Shown: positions 8,828 through 18,194, numbered from the stretch's first letter. The stretch is DNA of 64,000 nt from Thermoanaerobacterium sp. PSU-2 (GCF_002102475.1 NZ_MSQD01000002.1:1-64000); one strand, 5' to 3'. The notes: generated from the sequence alone by a model not told the origin. A program made the numbers and translations.

Positions 8828-9407
8828 CGACATGAAGTGGTGCAGTATCCTAGTCGGTATTGTTAATTCCGAAGACGGGCCTAAAAATCCGTTAAAGGCA
8901 TATCGATGAAGTTCCTGGTGCTGGCTTTTGATGCCCAATCGAGGGCTTGTGCTGGGAGTTAAGAAAAGAGGGGCAACCTGCAATGGCATGTGGGCATTGA
9001 CCCCCTTTTCGTGGAGACCTATTCCCGTGGCATAATGTGCTACGGCATAGGGTGAACCTACCATGCGGTAATAAAGCTGTGGGTAGTGTAGCCTGCCTTG
9101 AGTGATTAAGGTGGCTATCAGACTGAACTTTAACTTAATGAGCTCTTAAGTTAAAGCTATTGCTGATGAAACCTTAGTTGCAAAAGAGGATAGGAATTAA
9201 CAAACCGTCGAGGAAAGCTCCTAGGCTGCTCGAAGGAGGCATATTGAGGATTACAGTGTGGACTAAGTGGTAATCCAGTCATACTTTTGGCGACAAAGTA
9301 GATTCAGGCTTAAAGGGAAACCGCCAAATGGCGACAGTTGGTGCCTGAAGGGGAAACCCTGCTGGACCTAAGCCACAAAATTTACTCAATATGCTACCAC
9401 TTCAAGT
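8828..9407 (+). ncRNA. ole: OLE RNA (ornate large extremophilic RNA)
   Basis: About 580 bases without a plausible protein gene, locally much richer in G and C than the surrounding DNA. It lies exactly where OLE RNA is known: between ispA and a small membrane-protein gene (oapA) followed by dxs. OLE is a highly structured RNA of roughly 600 bases from anaerobic and extremophilic Firmicutes. It binds OapA, goes to the membrane, and has been linked to tolerance of cold, alcohol and magnesium stress. Directly visible: the ends pair over a long distance. GAAGTGGTG (8834-8842) pairs with TACCACTTC (9395-9403), GTAT/ATAT pairs inside a 2x2 internal loop, and further pairs lie outside. Boundaries come from the promoter and this helix. 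I identify it from memory of the class and its gene context, not from a covariance search. Confidence 0.9.
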
Positions 9408-9426
9408 ACATAGGAGGATTTTATTA

Positions 9427-10005
9427 ATGAAATCTAAAAAGTTTAATATAAATTACAAGTGGACTATAAATGCCTTCATTTTTAGCTTTATTTTTGCTGT
9501 GATATTGAATTTTTCATCGGATGTTCTGTTAAAAAAAAGCAATATAATAATTGCTTTTTTTGTATTGTTAGTTATAGTATTGATAGGAGTTTTATCTGAC
9601 ATAATTGGCATAGCTGTTGCAACAGGATCGGAAGAACCTTTTCACTCCATGGCATCAAATAAGGTTTTTGGAGCTAAGCAATCGATTAAATTGATACGAA
9701 ATGCGAATATCGTTACGAATATTTGCAACGATATAATTGGTGATATAAGTGGAATAGTATCTGGTGCTGCATTAAGTAGTATAATTGCTAAGTTGTCAAT
9801 TTCCAGCACTAAAAGCACTATTTATGCGACAGTTTTTGGAGGGATACTATCAGCAGTTACAATTGGTGGTAAATCTTTAGGGAAAAATTTAGGAATGTAT
9901 AAAAGTCAATCGATCATTTTTGCCGTTGGCATACTTTTGGCTTGGCTTGAAAAAAACACAGGTATAGAATTTTTCCCATCCAATTCTAAGAAAACTAGAA
10001 AATAG
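9427..10005 (+). CDS. oapA: OLE-associated membrane protein OapA
   Basis: A 192-residue, lysine-rich, hydrophobic protein with about four predicted membrane segments (near residues 15-30, 38-62, 105-125 and 160-178). It follows the OLE RNA by 19 bases and precedes dxs, the fixed position of oapA. OapA binds OLE RNA and holds it at the membrane; its core has been compared with DUF21, a domain of CNNM/CorC magnesium transporters. I chose ATG 9427 because TAGGAGGA is 8 bases upstream; an in-frame ATG at 9391 lies inside the RNA's 3' closing strand. It is probably translated from the same transcript as the RNA. Confidence 0.88.
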   Translation: MKSKKFNINYKWTINAFIFSFIFAVILNFSSDVLLKKSNIIIAFFVLLVIVLIGVLSDIIGIAVATGSEEPFHSMASNKVFGAKQSIKLIRNANIVTNICNDIIGDISGIVSGAALSSIIAKLSISSTKSTIYATVFGGILSAVTIGGKSLGKNLGMYKSQSIIFAVGILLAWLEKNTGIEFFPSNSKKTRK

Positions 10006-10021
10006 AAAGTGAGTGAGCACT

Positions 10022-11875
10022 GTGCTCGAAAAAATTTCTACGCCTAATGATATAAAAAAATGCAGTTTAATTGAGTTAGAAGAGCTTTCAAGTGAGATAC
10101 GTAGTTTTTTAATAAACCATATTTCTAAGACAGGTGGGCATTTAGCGTCAAATCTTGGAGTAGTTGAATTGACTATTGCACTTCACTATGTTTTTGAATC
10201 ACCTAAGGACAAGATTATTTGGGACGTAGGACATCAAAGCTATGTGCACAAGATATTAACAGGAAGACGAGACCTCTTTGATACATTGAGAAAATTTGGT
10301 GGATTGTCGGGATTTCCCAAGAGAAATGAAAGCGTGCACGACATCTTCGAAACGGGGCATAGCAGTACATCCATATCTGCTGCCTTAGGGATTGCAAAAG
10401 CGAGAGATCTAAATAATGAGAAATATTCAGTAATTTCTGTGATAGGTGATGGGGCGCTTACTGGAGGAATGGCTTTTGAAGCTTTAAATGATGCAGGCAG
10501 ATCTAAGACAAATCTCATAGTAATATTAAATCACAACGAGATGTCTATATCAAAAAACGTGGGGAGCCTTTCACTTTATTTAAGTAGGTTAAGAACAGAT
10601 CCAAGTTATTTTAGGTTAAAAAAAGATTTAGAGAATATCTTAAACATAATACCACCTATTGGGAAAAGCATCCATAAGTCAATCGAAAAAATAAAGGATT
10701 CCATCAAACAACTGGTTGTGCCTGGGATGTTTTTTGAGGAAATGGGCTTTACATATTTAGGACCAATTGACGGTCATGATCTGGATTCCTTAATTGATGT
10801 ATTAAAAAGAGCAAAAAAAATGAATGGACCTATTTTAATTCATGTGATAACGAAAAAGGGAAAGGGATATGTATTTGCAGAAGATAGTCCGGATAAATTT
10901 CATTCCGCTGGAATTTTTGATATAGGAACAGGAGAGTTTAAGAAAAACGCCGACACGTATTCGGATGTGTTTGGTAAAACATTGACTCATTTGGCTGAAA
11001 ATAATAAAAAGATAGTTGCAATAACTGCTGCAATGCCGGATGGGACAGGATTAAATTACTTTGCTGAAAAGTTCCCAAATAGATTTTATGATGTAGGCAT
11101 TGCCGAGCAACATGCTGCGACTTTTGCTGCTGGTATGGCAGTAAATGGATATAAGCCTTATTTTGCGGTGTATTCGACTTTTTTGCAAAGAGCATTTGAC
11201 CAAGTAATACACGATATATGTATTCAAAATCTTCCAGTTGTTTTAGCGGTAGATAGAGCTGGCCTTGTGGGAGAAGATGGTGAAACACACCAAGGTGTTT
11301 TTGATATTTCGTACTTGAGAATGATACCAAACATGACAGTTATGGCTCCTAAAGATGCAGATGAATTGGTTGAGATGACGAAATTATCCAGCTTGATAAA
11401 AGGACCTTGCGCAATAAGATACCCAAAAGGAAAAGCTGAAAATTATGATATCAATAAAGAACCTAATTTTACATTGGGAGAAGCTGAAGTCGTTAATGTT
11501 GGCTCTAACGTAGCGATTTTTGCTCTCGGCAGGATGGTTAAAATTGCATTAAGTGCGTCTTTAAGGCTTAAAAATAATTCCATAAACCCTTATATAGTGA
11601 ATTTAAGATTTGCTAAGCCTTTAGATATAAACACGATTATAACAATTTCGAAAAAAGTTGATTACATATTTACATTGGAAGACAATGTGCTTATAGGTGG
11701 TGTTGGAAGCGCAATATTGGAGTTATTAAATGAAAATAATATACGCAAGAATTTCTACAGATTTGGATTTCCTGACAAATTCATAGAACATGGCGATGTA
11801 GAAAGTTTATTTAAAAAATATGGATTAGACAGCGATTCTGTGGCAGAAAAAATAATAGAATTGGTGATGTCATGA
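10022..11875 (+). CDS. dxs: 1-deoxy-D-xylulose-5-phosphate synthase
   Basis: DXS joins pyruvate and glyceraldehyde 3-phosphate to form DXP, the first step of the MEP isoprenoid pathway, using thiamine diphosphate. About 617 residues, with the GHQSYVHK and GDGALTGGMAFEALN (TPP-binding) motifs, the central EQHAATFAAGMA segment and the C-terminal transketolase domain. Start GTG 10022 has AAAGTGAG about 8 bases upstream; GTG 10013 is an alternative. The last codons overlap tlyA as ATGA. Together with ispA and ispH (50873) it shows the organism uses the MEP route. Confidence 0.96.
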   Translation: MLEKISTPNDIKKCSLIELEELSSEIRSFLINHISKTGGHLASNLGVVELTIALHYVFESPKDKIIWDVGHQSYVHKILTGRRDLFDTLRKFGGLSGFPKRNESVHDIFETGHSSTSISAALGIAKARDLNNEKYSVISVIGDGALTGGMAFEALNDAGRSKTNLIVILNHNEMSISKNVGSLSLYLSRLRTDPSYFRLKKDLENILNIIPPIGKSIHKSIEKIKDSIKQLVVPGMFFEEMGFTYLGPIDGHDLDSLIDVLKRAKKMNGPILIHVITKKGKGYVFAEDSPDKFHSAGIFDIGTGEFKKNADTYSDVFGKTLTHLAENNKKIVAITAAMPDGTGLNYFAEKFPNRFYDVGIAEQHAATFAAGMAVNGYKPYFAVYSTFLQRAFDQVIHDICIQNLPVVLAVDRAGLVGEDGETHQGVFDISYLRMIPNMTVMAPKDADELVEMTKLSSLIKGPCAIRYPKGKAENYDINKEPNFTLGEAEVVNVGSNVAIFALGRMVKIALSASLRLKNNSINPYIVNLRFAKPLDINTIITISKKVDYIFTLEDNVLIGGVGSAILELLNENNIRKNFYRFGFPDKFIEHGDVESLFKKYGLDSDSVAEKIIELVMS

Positions 11876-12678
11876 AAGATAAAGAAAGAGCAGATTTATT
11901 ATTGGTACAAAAAGGCTTTTTCACATCAAGAGAAAAAGCTAAAGCTTCTATAATGGCAGGAGAGGTTTTTGCAGATGGGAAAAAGATAAATAAAGCTGGG
12001 GATATTATAAGCATTTATTCGAGTTTAGAAATAAAAGGGAAAAGCAACCCTTACGTAAGTCGAGGCGGTTTGAAACTGGAAAAGGCAATCAAATACTTTA
12101 ATATTGATGTGAAAGACAAAATAGCAATGGATGTGGGCGCATCGACTGGCGGATTTACAGATTGCCTTCTAAAAAATGGGGCAAAAAAAGTTTATGCTAT
12201 AGATGTAGGGTATGGTCAGCTTGATTGGAGCTTAAGAAACGATGAAAGAGTCATAAATATGGAAAGAACAAATATTCGTTATCTTGATAATTTACCGGAT
12301 ATTATCGATATAATTACAATAGATGTGTCATTTATATCGCTTGGGATAGTTATACCATCTGTAAAAAAATTTCTAAAAAATGGTGGAGAATTAGTATCGC
12401 TTATAAAACCACAATTTGAGGCTGGAAGAGAGAAAGTTGGGAAAAATGGGGTTGTAAGAGATAAAAGTGTCCATGTAGAAGTCATAAATAAAATAATAGA
12501 TGTTTTAAAAGATCTATCATTTAGCGTAAAAGGTATTACTTTTTCGCCTATAAAAGGACCAGAAGGTAATATAGAGTATCTGATTTATGCAAAAAATGAA
12601 AAAGATGTGGACTCTGATCTTGATGTAGAAGGATTAGTAGAACTGTCTCACAATACTCTTAATGAAAATAAAAAGTAG
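11872..12678 (+). CDS. tlyA: TlyA family rRNA 2'-O-methyltransferase (S4 domain)
   Basis: A 268-residue protein with an N-terminal S4 RNA-binding domain (about residues 4-65) and an FtsJ/RrmJ-type methyltransferase domain with the SAM motif DVGASTGGFTDCLL. TlyA enzymes methylate 16S/23S rRNA; older annotations call it hemolysin. The ATG overlaps the dxs stop. In sporulating Firmicutes this gene (yqxC) sits in the same xseB-ispA-dxs-argR-recN order, as here. Confidence 0.93.
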   Translation: MKDKERADLLLVQKGFFTSREKAKASIMAGEVFADGKKINKAGDIISIYSSLEIKGKSNPYVSRGGLKLEKAIKYFNIDVKDKIAMDVGASTGGFTDCLLKNGAKKVYAIDVGYGQLDWSLRNDERVINMERTNIRYLDNLPDIIDIITIDVSFISLGIVIPSVKKFLKNGGELVSLIKPQFEAGREKVGKNGVVRDKSVHVEVINKIIDVLKDLSFSVKGITFSPIKGPEGNIEYLIYAKNEKDVDSDLDVEGLVELSHNTLNENKK

Positions 12679-12745
12679 AATAAAGAAGGAAAATAAAAAG
12701 TTTTGTAGAATTATGAATTTATGATACTGATTATGTGGTGATTAA

Positions 12746-13609
12746 ATGAAAAACATTTGTGTTATGCCGAATATTCATAAGGACAAAAATTTAAGGACTA
12801 CGAGAAGTTTAGTGGAGTGGATTATCCAACATGGATATACACCAATATTAAACGAGATTGTCGCACAGAAAATCGGCTTTTCCGAATATGGCAAAAGTGG
12901 AACAGAGATTTTTGAAAAAAGTGATTTTATTGTGGCATTAGGGGGAGATGGGACAATTTTAAACGTTGCCAGACAATGTGCATCTTTTTCTACACCTATC
13001 CTTGGAGTAAATTTGGGACACTTAGGTTTTTTAGCGGAAGTTGATGCTGAAAATGTAGTTGAAGCAGTAGAAAAAATTGTCAACAATGAATTTTTCATAG
13101 ACAAAAGGATGATGTTGGAAGCAAGTATAATCAAAGAGAATATGGAGGCAGTTAATCTTATAGCTTTAAATGACATTGTGGTAACAAGGGGCTCTTTTTC
13201 CAGAATGGTTAAATTAAAAGTATTTGTGAATGAACAGTACGTTAATACATACCTTGCTGATGGGATAATTATATCTAGCCCTACAGGTTCAACAGCATAT
13301 TCTTTGTCAGCAGGTGGACCGATAGTGTATCCCAATTTGGAATTGTTTGTAATAACGCCTATATGTCCTCATACACTACATTCAAGGTCTATTATAGTAT
13401 CGGAAAAAGATAAAGTGAAGCTTGTTATAGTAGGTGAAAATCAAGATGTAATGGTAACAACAGATGGACAACAAGGCTACAAACTAAACAGTGGTGATAC
13501 AATTTATGTAAAAAAAAGCAATAGATACACTAATTTGATACGCTTAAAAAGCATGAACTTTTTCGAACTTCTGCGCAGTAAATTATCAGAGAGGAATTTC
13601 AACATTTAA
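12746..13609 (+). CDS. nadK: NAD kinase
   Basis: NadK (287 residues) phosphorylates NAD to NADP. The ATP-binding GGDGT motif is at about residues 68-72 (ALGGDGTILNVAR), followed by the NLGHLGFL segment and the STAYSLSAGGPIV motif. The gene stands 67 bases after tlyA and 15 bases before argR. The start ATG follows GTGGTGA, a moderate ribosome site. Confidence 0.96.
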   Translation: MKNICVMPNIHKDKNLRTTRSLVEWIIQHGYTPILNEIVAQKIGFSEYGKSGTEIFEKSDFIVALGGDGTILNVARQCASFSTPILGVNLGHLGFLAEVDAENVVEAVEKIVNNEFFIDKRMMLEASIIKENMEAVNLIALNDIVVTRGSFSRMVKLKVFVNEQYVNTYLADGIIISSPTGSTAYSLSAGGPIVYPNLELFVITPICPHTLHSRSIIVSEKDKVKLVIVGENQDVMVTTDGQQGYKLNSGDTIYVKKSNRYTNLIRLKSMNFFELLRSKLSERNFNI

Positions 13610-13624
13610 TGAGGAGTGTTGTTG

Positions 13625-14077
13625 ATGATGAAGTTAGCAAGACATGCAAAGATTCTTGAAATAATAAGTAAAAATGAAATTGAAACACAAGAAGAATTGG
13701 CAGACGCCCTTCAAAAAGAAGGCATAAAAGTCACACAAGCTACAGTATCCAGGGATATAAAAGAGTTAAGGCTCATAAAAGTATTGAGTGCAGACGGCAA
13801 AAAGTACAAATATGCGCCAATGAAAAATCAAGATACCAAAGTAACTGACAAATTGGTTGCACTTCTGTCTGGAATAGTAGGAATAGATTATGCTGGAAAT
13901 ACTATAGTAATTAAAACACTTTCTGGAACTGCACCTGCTGCTGCAGAAGCTTTGGATACATTAAATTGGAATGAGGTAGTAGGAACTCTTGCAGGAGATA
14001 ATACTATATTTATGCTTGTGAGATCAGAAGATGCCGTCAAAGAAATTATAGACAGAATTAATGAATTGATTAAATGA
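13625..14077 (+). CDS. argR: Arginine repressor ArgR
   Basis: ArgR (about 151 residues) is the arginine-sensing hexameric repressor and activator. The N-terminal winged-helix contains the [14 protein letters not shown] recognition region; the C-terminal oligomerisation and arginine-binding part contains [13 protein letters not shown]. Starts ATG 13625 and 13628 both follow GAGGAG; an earlier GTG at 13616 overlaps the ribosome site. No arginine biosynthesis gene is nearby; the position before recN is the usual one in Firmicutes. Confidence 0.95.
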   Translation: MMKLARHAKILEIISKNEIETQEELADALQKEGIKVTQATVSRDIKELRLIKVLSADGKKYKYAPMKNQDTKVTDKLVALLSGIVGIDYAGNTIVIKTLSGTAPAAAEALDTLNWNEVVGTLAGDNTIFMLVRSEDAVKEIIDRINELIK

Positions 14078-14099
14078 ATGTTTTTTAAGGGGGATTACG

Positions 14100-15806
14100 A
14101 TGATCCTTGCATTGAACATAAAAAATATAGCTTTAATCGATGAAGCTGAAATTGATTTTGACGATGGCTTAAATATTCTTACTGGTGAAACAGGTGCCGG
14201 TAAATCTATAGTTATAGATTCAATGATGCTTTTGCTGGGTGGGAGAGCAAACAAAGATATTATCCGGAATGGTGCTCAAAAGGCTACAGTTGAAGGTGTT
14301 TTTTTGGTAGATTCAAACACTGATGTTATAAATAAGATTTTAGATGAAGCAGGCATTGAATACGAGGATGATGACACACTGGTTATTAGCAGAGATATAA
14401 CAGAAAACGGAAGAAACTACTGCAGGGTTAATGGTAGAATAGTTCCTTTATCTTTTTTAAGCAAATTGGGAACGTATTTGGTTGACATATTAGGCCAACA
14501 CGAGCATCAATTTCTGTTAGATAGCAGTAAGCATTTGTCAATTTTAGATAATTTTCAAGATAAGAATTTTTTTGATTTAAAAGACACGTTGAGAGATTTA
14601 TTAACTGAATACAACATTCTCAATAAAAGGCTAAAGGAATTTTATTCAGATGACAAAGAGAAGATGTCAAAAATAGATCTTCTTAAGTATCAGATAAATG
14701 AAATAGAATCTGCAAAGATAAAAAAGGGAGAAGAAGAAAATTTACTTGAAAGGCGAAACATATTAATCAATTCAGAGAAATTATTTAATTCTATGAATGA
14801 ATGCTACAATTTGCTTTATAAAGGTGTTAATGATAATACATCGATTTTAGATAACCTCAGCACTGTATTAAAAAATCTGGATGCATCGTATAAAATAGAC
14901 AAAAGGCTTGAAAAATTGAAAGAGATGATTCAAACTGCTTTATATACATTAGATGATTGTTCTATTCAAATCAGAGATTATGTTGAGAATATTAATTTTG
15001 ATGCAGACGAATTAAATGAAATTGAAAAAAGGTTGGACATACTGGGGAATTTAAAGAGAAAATACGGAAGGACGATTGAAGAAATAATTAGATATAAAGA
15101 AGAAAAAAATAATGAACTTACAAAGCTATTAAATGCGGAAGAAGAAATATATAAGATAAACAAAGAAAAAGAAGAAATTATGCAGAAAATTAAAGCGATT
15201 TCTGATGAAATACATAAAAGGAGAAAAAATGTAGCAGATTTTCTTGAAAAGAAAATAAGTGATGTCTTAAGCGAATTAAATATGCCAAATACAATTTTCA
15301 AAGTCGATATTAGAAAAAGAGATGTACCAAATGAGAATGGTATGGATGAAGTGGAGTTTTTAATATCAACTAATATCGGTGAACCTTTAAAGCCGCTTGA
15401 TAAAATAGCGTCTGGCGGTGAGCTATCGAGAATTATGTTGGCTTTAAAGACAATTTTGGCCGACTTTGATGGCATATCTACATTGATATTTGATGAAGTA
15501 GATACAGGAATAAGCGGCAAAGCAGCCCAATCTGTGGCACAGAAAATAGCTTTGATTTCAAGAAATCGCCAGGTTATATGTGTGACACATCTCCCTCAAA
15601 TAACATCTATGGCTGATTCACATTTTAAAATTTCAAAGGAATTTGACAAAGACAAAACTTACATAAAAATTGAAAAATTAGATTATGAAGGAAAAATAAA
15701 AGAATTATCGAGAATAATCAGTGGTTCTGTTGTTACAAACACTACTTACAGTCATTCAAAGGAGCTAATTGATTTGGCAGAAAACTACAAAAAAAGTTTA
15801 ATTTAA
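14100..15806 (+). CDS. recN: DNA repair protein RecN
   Basis: RecN (568 residues) is an SMC-like ATPase that acts on double-strand breaks. It has Walker A GETGAGKS near residue 30, a long coiled-coil middle, the signature ASGGELSRIMLALK and Walker B LIFDEVDTGISG. ATG 14100 follows AAGGGGG. A strong terminator follows, ending the operon that began with nusB or earlier. Confidence 0.96.
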   Translation: MILALNIKNIALIDEAEIDFDDGLNILTGETGAGKSIVIDSMMLLLGGRANKDIIRNGAQKATVEGVFLVDSNTDVINKILDEAGIEYEDDDTLVISRDITENGRNYCRVNGRIVPLSFLSKLGTYLVDILGQHEHQFLLDSSKHLSILDNFQDKNFFDLKDTLRDLLTEYNILNKRLKEFYSDDKEKMSKIDLLKYQINEIESAKIKKGEEENLLERRNILINSEKLFNSMNECYNLLYKGVNDNTSILDNLSTVLKNLDASYKIDKRLEKLKEMIQTALYTLDDCSIQIRDYVENINFDADELNEIEKRLDILGNLKRKYGRTIEEIIRYKEEKNNELTKLLNAEEEIYKINKEKEEIMQKIKAISDEIHKRRKNVADFLEKKISDVLSELNMPNTIFKVDIRKRDVPNENGMDEVEFLISTNIGEPLKPLDKIASGGELSRIMLALKTILADFDGISTLIFDEVDTGISGKAAQSVAQKIALISRNRQVICVTHLPQITSMADSHFKISKEFDKDKTYIKIEKLDYEGKIKELSRIISGSVVTNTTYSHSKELIDLAENYKKSLI

Positions 15807-15808
15807 AG

Positions 15809-15836
15809 ATGCGGTTTAAAGCCGTATTTTTTTTAT
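15809..15836 (+). terminator. Rho-independent terminator after recN
   Basis: Six-base-pair stem ATGCGG / CCGTAT (one G-T pair) with a 7-base loop, followed by a run of eight Ts. Terminates the nusB-recN transcript before spoIVB. Confidence 0.85.
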
Positions 15837-15892
15837 TTTGCCATTAGAAAAAAAGTCATTAATTGACTTAGAAATCTAACTTTTTATTGACA

Positions 15893-15921
15893 GTATATAA
15901 ATCATTCTAAAAGGTTAATTT
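15893..15921 (+). promoter_or_regulatory. Possible sigma-F (or sigma-G) promoter for spoIVB
   Basis: GTATA at 15893-15897, 15-base spacer, GGTTAATTT at 15913-15921. This matches the sigma-F consensus layout (GywTA, 15 bases, GgnnAnAnT) with one -10 mismatch. spoIVB is known to be forespore-expressed in Bacillus, which fits. It is a by-eye match in AT-rich DNA. Confidence 0.45.
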
Positions 15922-15955
15922 AATCATAGCAAATTTATTTGAGGGAGTGATTAAA

Positions 15956-17266
15956 TTGAATCGCAATAAAATTAAATATTTAATTTTTGCTTTTTTATCC
16001 GCTTTAATAATATATATAAATTATACACCTGCAATTAAGAGTGTTTACCAGACTCCCAACTATTATAAATTTTTTGAAGGAGAAAAAGTAAAATTTAATT
16101 TTAATTTACCACTTAAAGTAGGCTTTTATACAGATAGACAAGGCATTGTTAAAATAGATAATGATGAAGGCGGCAATAATATTTTAAATCTTGATAAACC
16201 ATTTTCTGTTGAAACGCTAAACCGTGGTAAAGTGAATATAAATTTCAGGTTATTTGGGATATTTCCAATAAAAAGTATTTATGTTGATGTGATACCAACA
16301 ATAAAGGTAATTCCTGGTGGCGATTCAATTGGAGTTAAGCTTAACACAAAAGGAGCCCTTGTAGTTGGATATTCTGATATAATAGGAACAGATGATAAAA
16401 TTTACAGTCCATACAGAGAGGGGAAAATACAAATAGGTGATATAATTCTTGAAGTTAATAATATAAAGATTAACTCTGCTGATGATATAACAGACATTAT
16501 AAATAAGCAAAAAGATACAATGGTAACACTTAAAATAAGTAGAAAAGGCAATATTGTTTATTCAAAATTACATCCGGTTTTGGCTAAAGATGATCAAAAG
16601 TATAAGCTGGGATTGTGGGTAAGAGATCATACGGCAGGTATTGGAACGTTGACATTTTACACTGAAGATAAAAAATATTATGCTGCTTTAGGACATGCTA
16701 TTACCGATATAGACACAGGAGATATTCTGTCGGTTAACAACGGACAAATAATGAAGTCCAAAATAACATCTGTAAGTAAAGGGAAAAGAAGCAGTCCTGG
16801 AGAGCTTAGAGGTATTTTTTTAGAGGAAGTTGACACAATAGGTGATATTGAAAAAAATACAGAGTATGGCATATATGGGAATATAATCAATCCAAGTGGT
16901 ATAAGTTTAAAACCAATACCGATAGGTTATCAATCACAAGTTGTTGAAGGACCAGCAAAAATCCTTACGACAATAGATAATACGGGAGTAAAGGAATTTG
17001 ACATTCAGATACTAAAAAAAGTAGAACAAAAGAATCCAAATCAAAAAGGGATGATAATAAAAATTGTTGATAAAGAATTGCTAGATAAAACAGGTGGTAT
17101 TGTCCAAGGAATGAGTGGAAGTCCAATTATACAAAATGGAAAGCTTATAGGCGCTGTGACACATGTTTTTGTTAATGACCCAACTAAAGGATATGCAGTA
17201 TATGCTGAATGGATGATAAATGAAATGGAAAATTTACACCATGACGAAAATGTGTTTAAGAATTAG
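15956..17266 (+). CDS. spoIVB: SpoIVB serine peptidase (S55)
   Basis: SpoIVB is made in the forespore, exported into the intermembrane space, and signals activation of pro-sigma-K. The 436-residue protein has an N-terminal membrane anchor, a PDZ domain (about residues 110-195) and an S55 peptidase domain. The domain shows the histidine motif ALGHAITDID and the serine motif QGMSGSPI. TTG 15956 is preferred: GAGGGAG lies about 8 bases upstream, whereas GTG 15947 overlaps it. The final codon lies inside the following terminator. spo0A comes next, the usual order. Confidence 0.95.
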   Translation: MNRNKIKYLIFAFLSALIIYINYTPAIKSVYQTPNYYKFFEGEKVKFNFNLPLKVGFYTDRQGIVKIDNDEGGNNILNLDKPFSVETLNRGKVNINFRLFGIFPIKSIYVDVIPTIKVIPGGDSIGVKLNTKGALVVGYSDIIGTDDKIYSPYREGKIQIGDIILEVNNIKINSADDITDIINKQKDTMVTLKISRKGNIVYSKLHPVLAKDDQKYKLGLWVRDHTAGIGTLTFYTEDKKYYAALGHAITDIDTGDILSVNNGQIMKSKITSVSKGKRSSPGELRGIFLEEVDTIGDIEKNTEYGIYGNIINPSGISLKPIPIGYQSQVVEGPAKILTTIDNTGVKEFDIQILKKVEQKNPNQKGMIIKIVDKELLDKTGGIVQGMSGSPIIQNGKLIGAVTHVFVNDPTKGYAVYAEWMINEMENLHHDENVFKN

Positions 17267-17293
17267 GGATTACATTTTTCCCTAATTTTTTTA
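17261..17293 (+). terminator. Terminator after spoIVB
   Basis: Nine-base-pair perfect stem (AATTAGGGA with TCCCTAATT, 17261-17269 and 17279-17287), 9-base loop, then a T run. The stem includes the spoIVB stop codon. Confidence 0.88.
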
Positions 17294-17302
17294 TTGTTAA
17301 AA

Positions 17303-17331
17303 GAAGGAAATTCTAATTTTATGTAGAATAT
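17303..17331 (+). promoter_or_regulatory. sigma-H promoter of spo0A
   Basis: GAAGGAAAT at 17303-17311 and GTAGAATAT at 17323-17331 with an 11-base spacer fit the sigma-H consensus (RnAGGAwWW, 11-12 bases, RnnGAATww) at every fixed position. The predicted start is about 40 bases before the TTG start codon. Its close twin precedes spoIIAA (27646-27674). Known biology: spo0A and spoIIA are sigma-H dependent in Bacillus. Confidence 0.85.
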
Positions 17332-17379
17332 TATAAAGTAGATTTGTTTTTTATAAAATGGCATAAGGAGGGGCGTTTG

Positions 17380-18162
17380 TTGTTAAAGAAAATTAAATTA
17401 GGAATTTGTGATGATAATAAGGAATTTGTCGGTATAATGGTTGACTACCTGTCATCAAAAGAAAATATCGAAATTGTAGGTGTTGCAAATGATGGCAATC
17501 AAGCAGTAAAACTTATTCAAGATAATGATTTAGATCTTTTAATCTTGGATATCATAATGCCGTATTTGGATGGCATTGGAGTCTTAGAAAAAGTCAATGA
17601 ACTAAAGAAAAAGAGACCTAAAATAATCATTTTATCGGCAGTAGGTCAGGAAAAAATTACACAAAGAGCAATAAACCTTGGTGCAGATTATTACATTCTA
17701 AAACCATTTGATTTGGAGTTGCTTTCTAAGAGAATAACAGAGATAATGGAGTATCAGCCTGATGTGGTGTCAAAGGCTGTCATGCCTATAATCGGAGACA
17801 AAAAATCTGTCGACTTAGAAACTCTTATAACACAGGTTATTCATGATGTAGGAATACCTGCGCATATAAAAGGATATTTGTATTTAAGAGATGCTATAAC
17901 ATTAGTAATAAGCAATATTGAATACTTGAATTCTGTAACGAAGCTTTTGTATCCAAAGATAGCTGAGAAATATGAGACTACTCCCAGTAGAGTGGAAAGG
18001 GCTATAAGACATGCGATTGAAGTTGCGTGGAGCAGAGGTAAAGTCGATGTTTTAAACGATCTATTTGGCTATACAATTAACGATGAAAAGGGGAAACCTA
18101 CCAATTCTGAATTTATCGCGCTTATTGCTGACAAGTTAAGATTGAGTTTAAAGGCGAATTAA
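17380..18162 (+). CDS. spo0A: Sporulation master regulator Spo0A
   Basis: Spo0A, 260 residues, is the phosphorylation-controlled regulator that commits the cell to sporulation. The receiver domain shows D11/D12, the phospho-acceptor D57 ([13 protein letters not shown]) and the lysine in YILKPFD. The C-terminal effector domain contains [18 protein letters not shown], the DNA-recognition helix. TTG 17380 is preferred (AAGGAGGGG 6 bases upstream); TTG 17377 is possible. A consensus sigma-H promoter precedes it and a terminator follows. Confidence 0.97.
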   Translation: MLKKIKLGICDDNKEFVGIMVDYLSSKENIEIVGVANDGNQAVKLIQDNDLDLLILDIIMPYLDGIGVLEKVNELKKKRPKIIILSAVGQEKITQRAINLGADYYILKPFDLELLSKRITEIMEYQPDVVSKAVMPIIGDKKSVDLETLITQVIHDVGIPAHIKGYLYLRDAITLVISNIEYLNSVTKLLYPKIAEKYETTPSRVERAIRHAIEVAWSRGKVDVLNDLFGYTINDEKGKPTNSEFIALIADKLRLSLKAN

Positions 18163-18165
18163 AAA

Positions 18166-18193
18166 ATGCGGTGAATAGCTCACCGTATTTTTT
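18166..18193 (+). terminator. Terminator after spo0A
   Basis: Nine-base-pair stem ATGCGGTGA / TCACCGTAT with a 5-base loop (18175-18179) followed by TTTTTTG. Starts 4 bases after the stop codon. Confidence 0.9.
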
Positions 18194-18194
18194 G

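Noticed and set aside
8756-9064. A 102-codon open frame on the minus strand inside the OLE RNA region
   Set aside because: It lies wholly within the structured RNA, has no ribosome site, and its amino-acid make-up is unlike the neighbouring AT-rich genes. It is a by-product of the GC-richer RNA sequence.
8828-9407. Group II intron, tmRNA or RNase P RNA as identity of the large RNA
   Set aside because: No reverse transcriptase or exon context, no tRNA-like end or tag frame, and the ispA-oapA-dxs neighbourhood is specific for OLE RNA.
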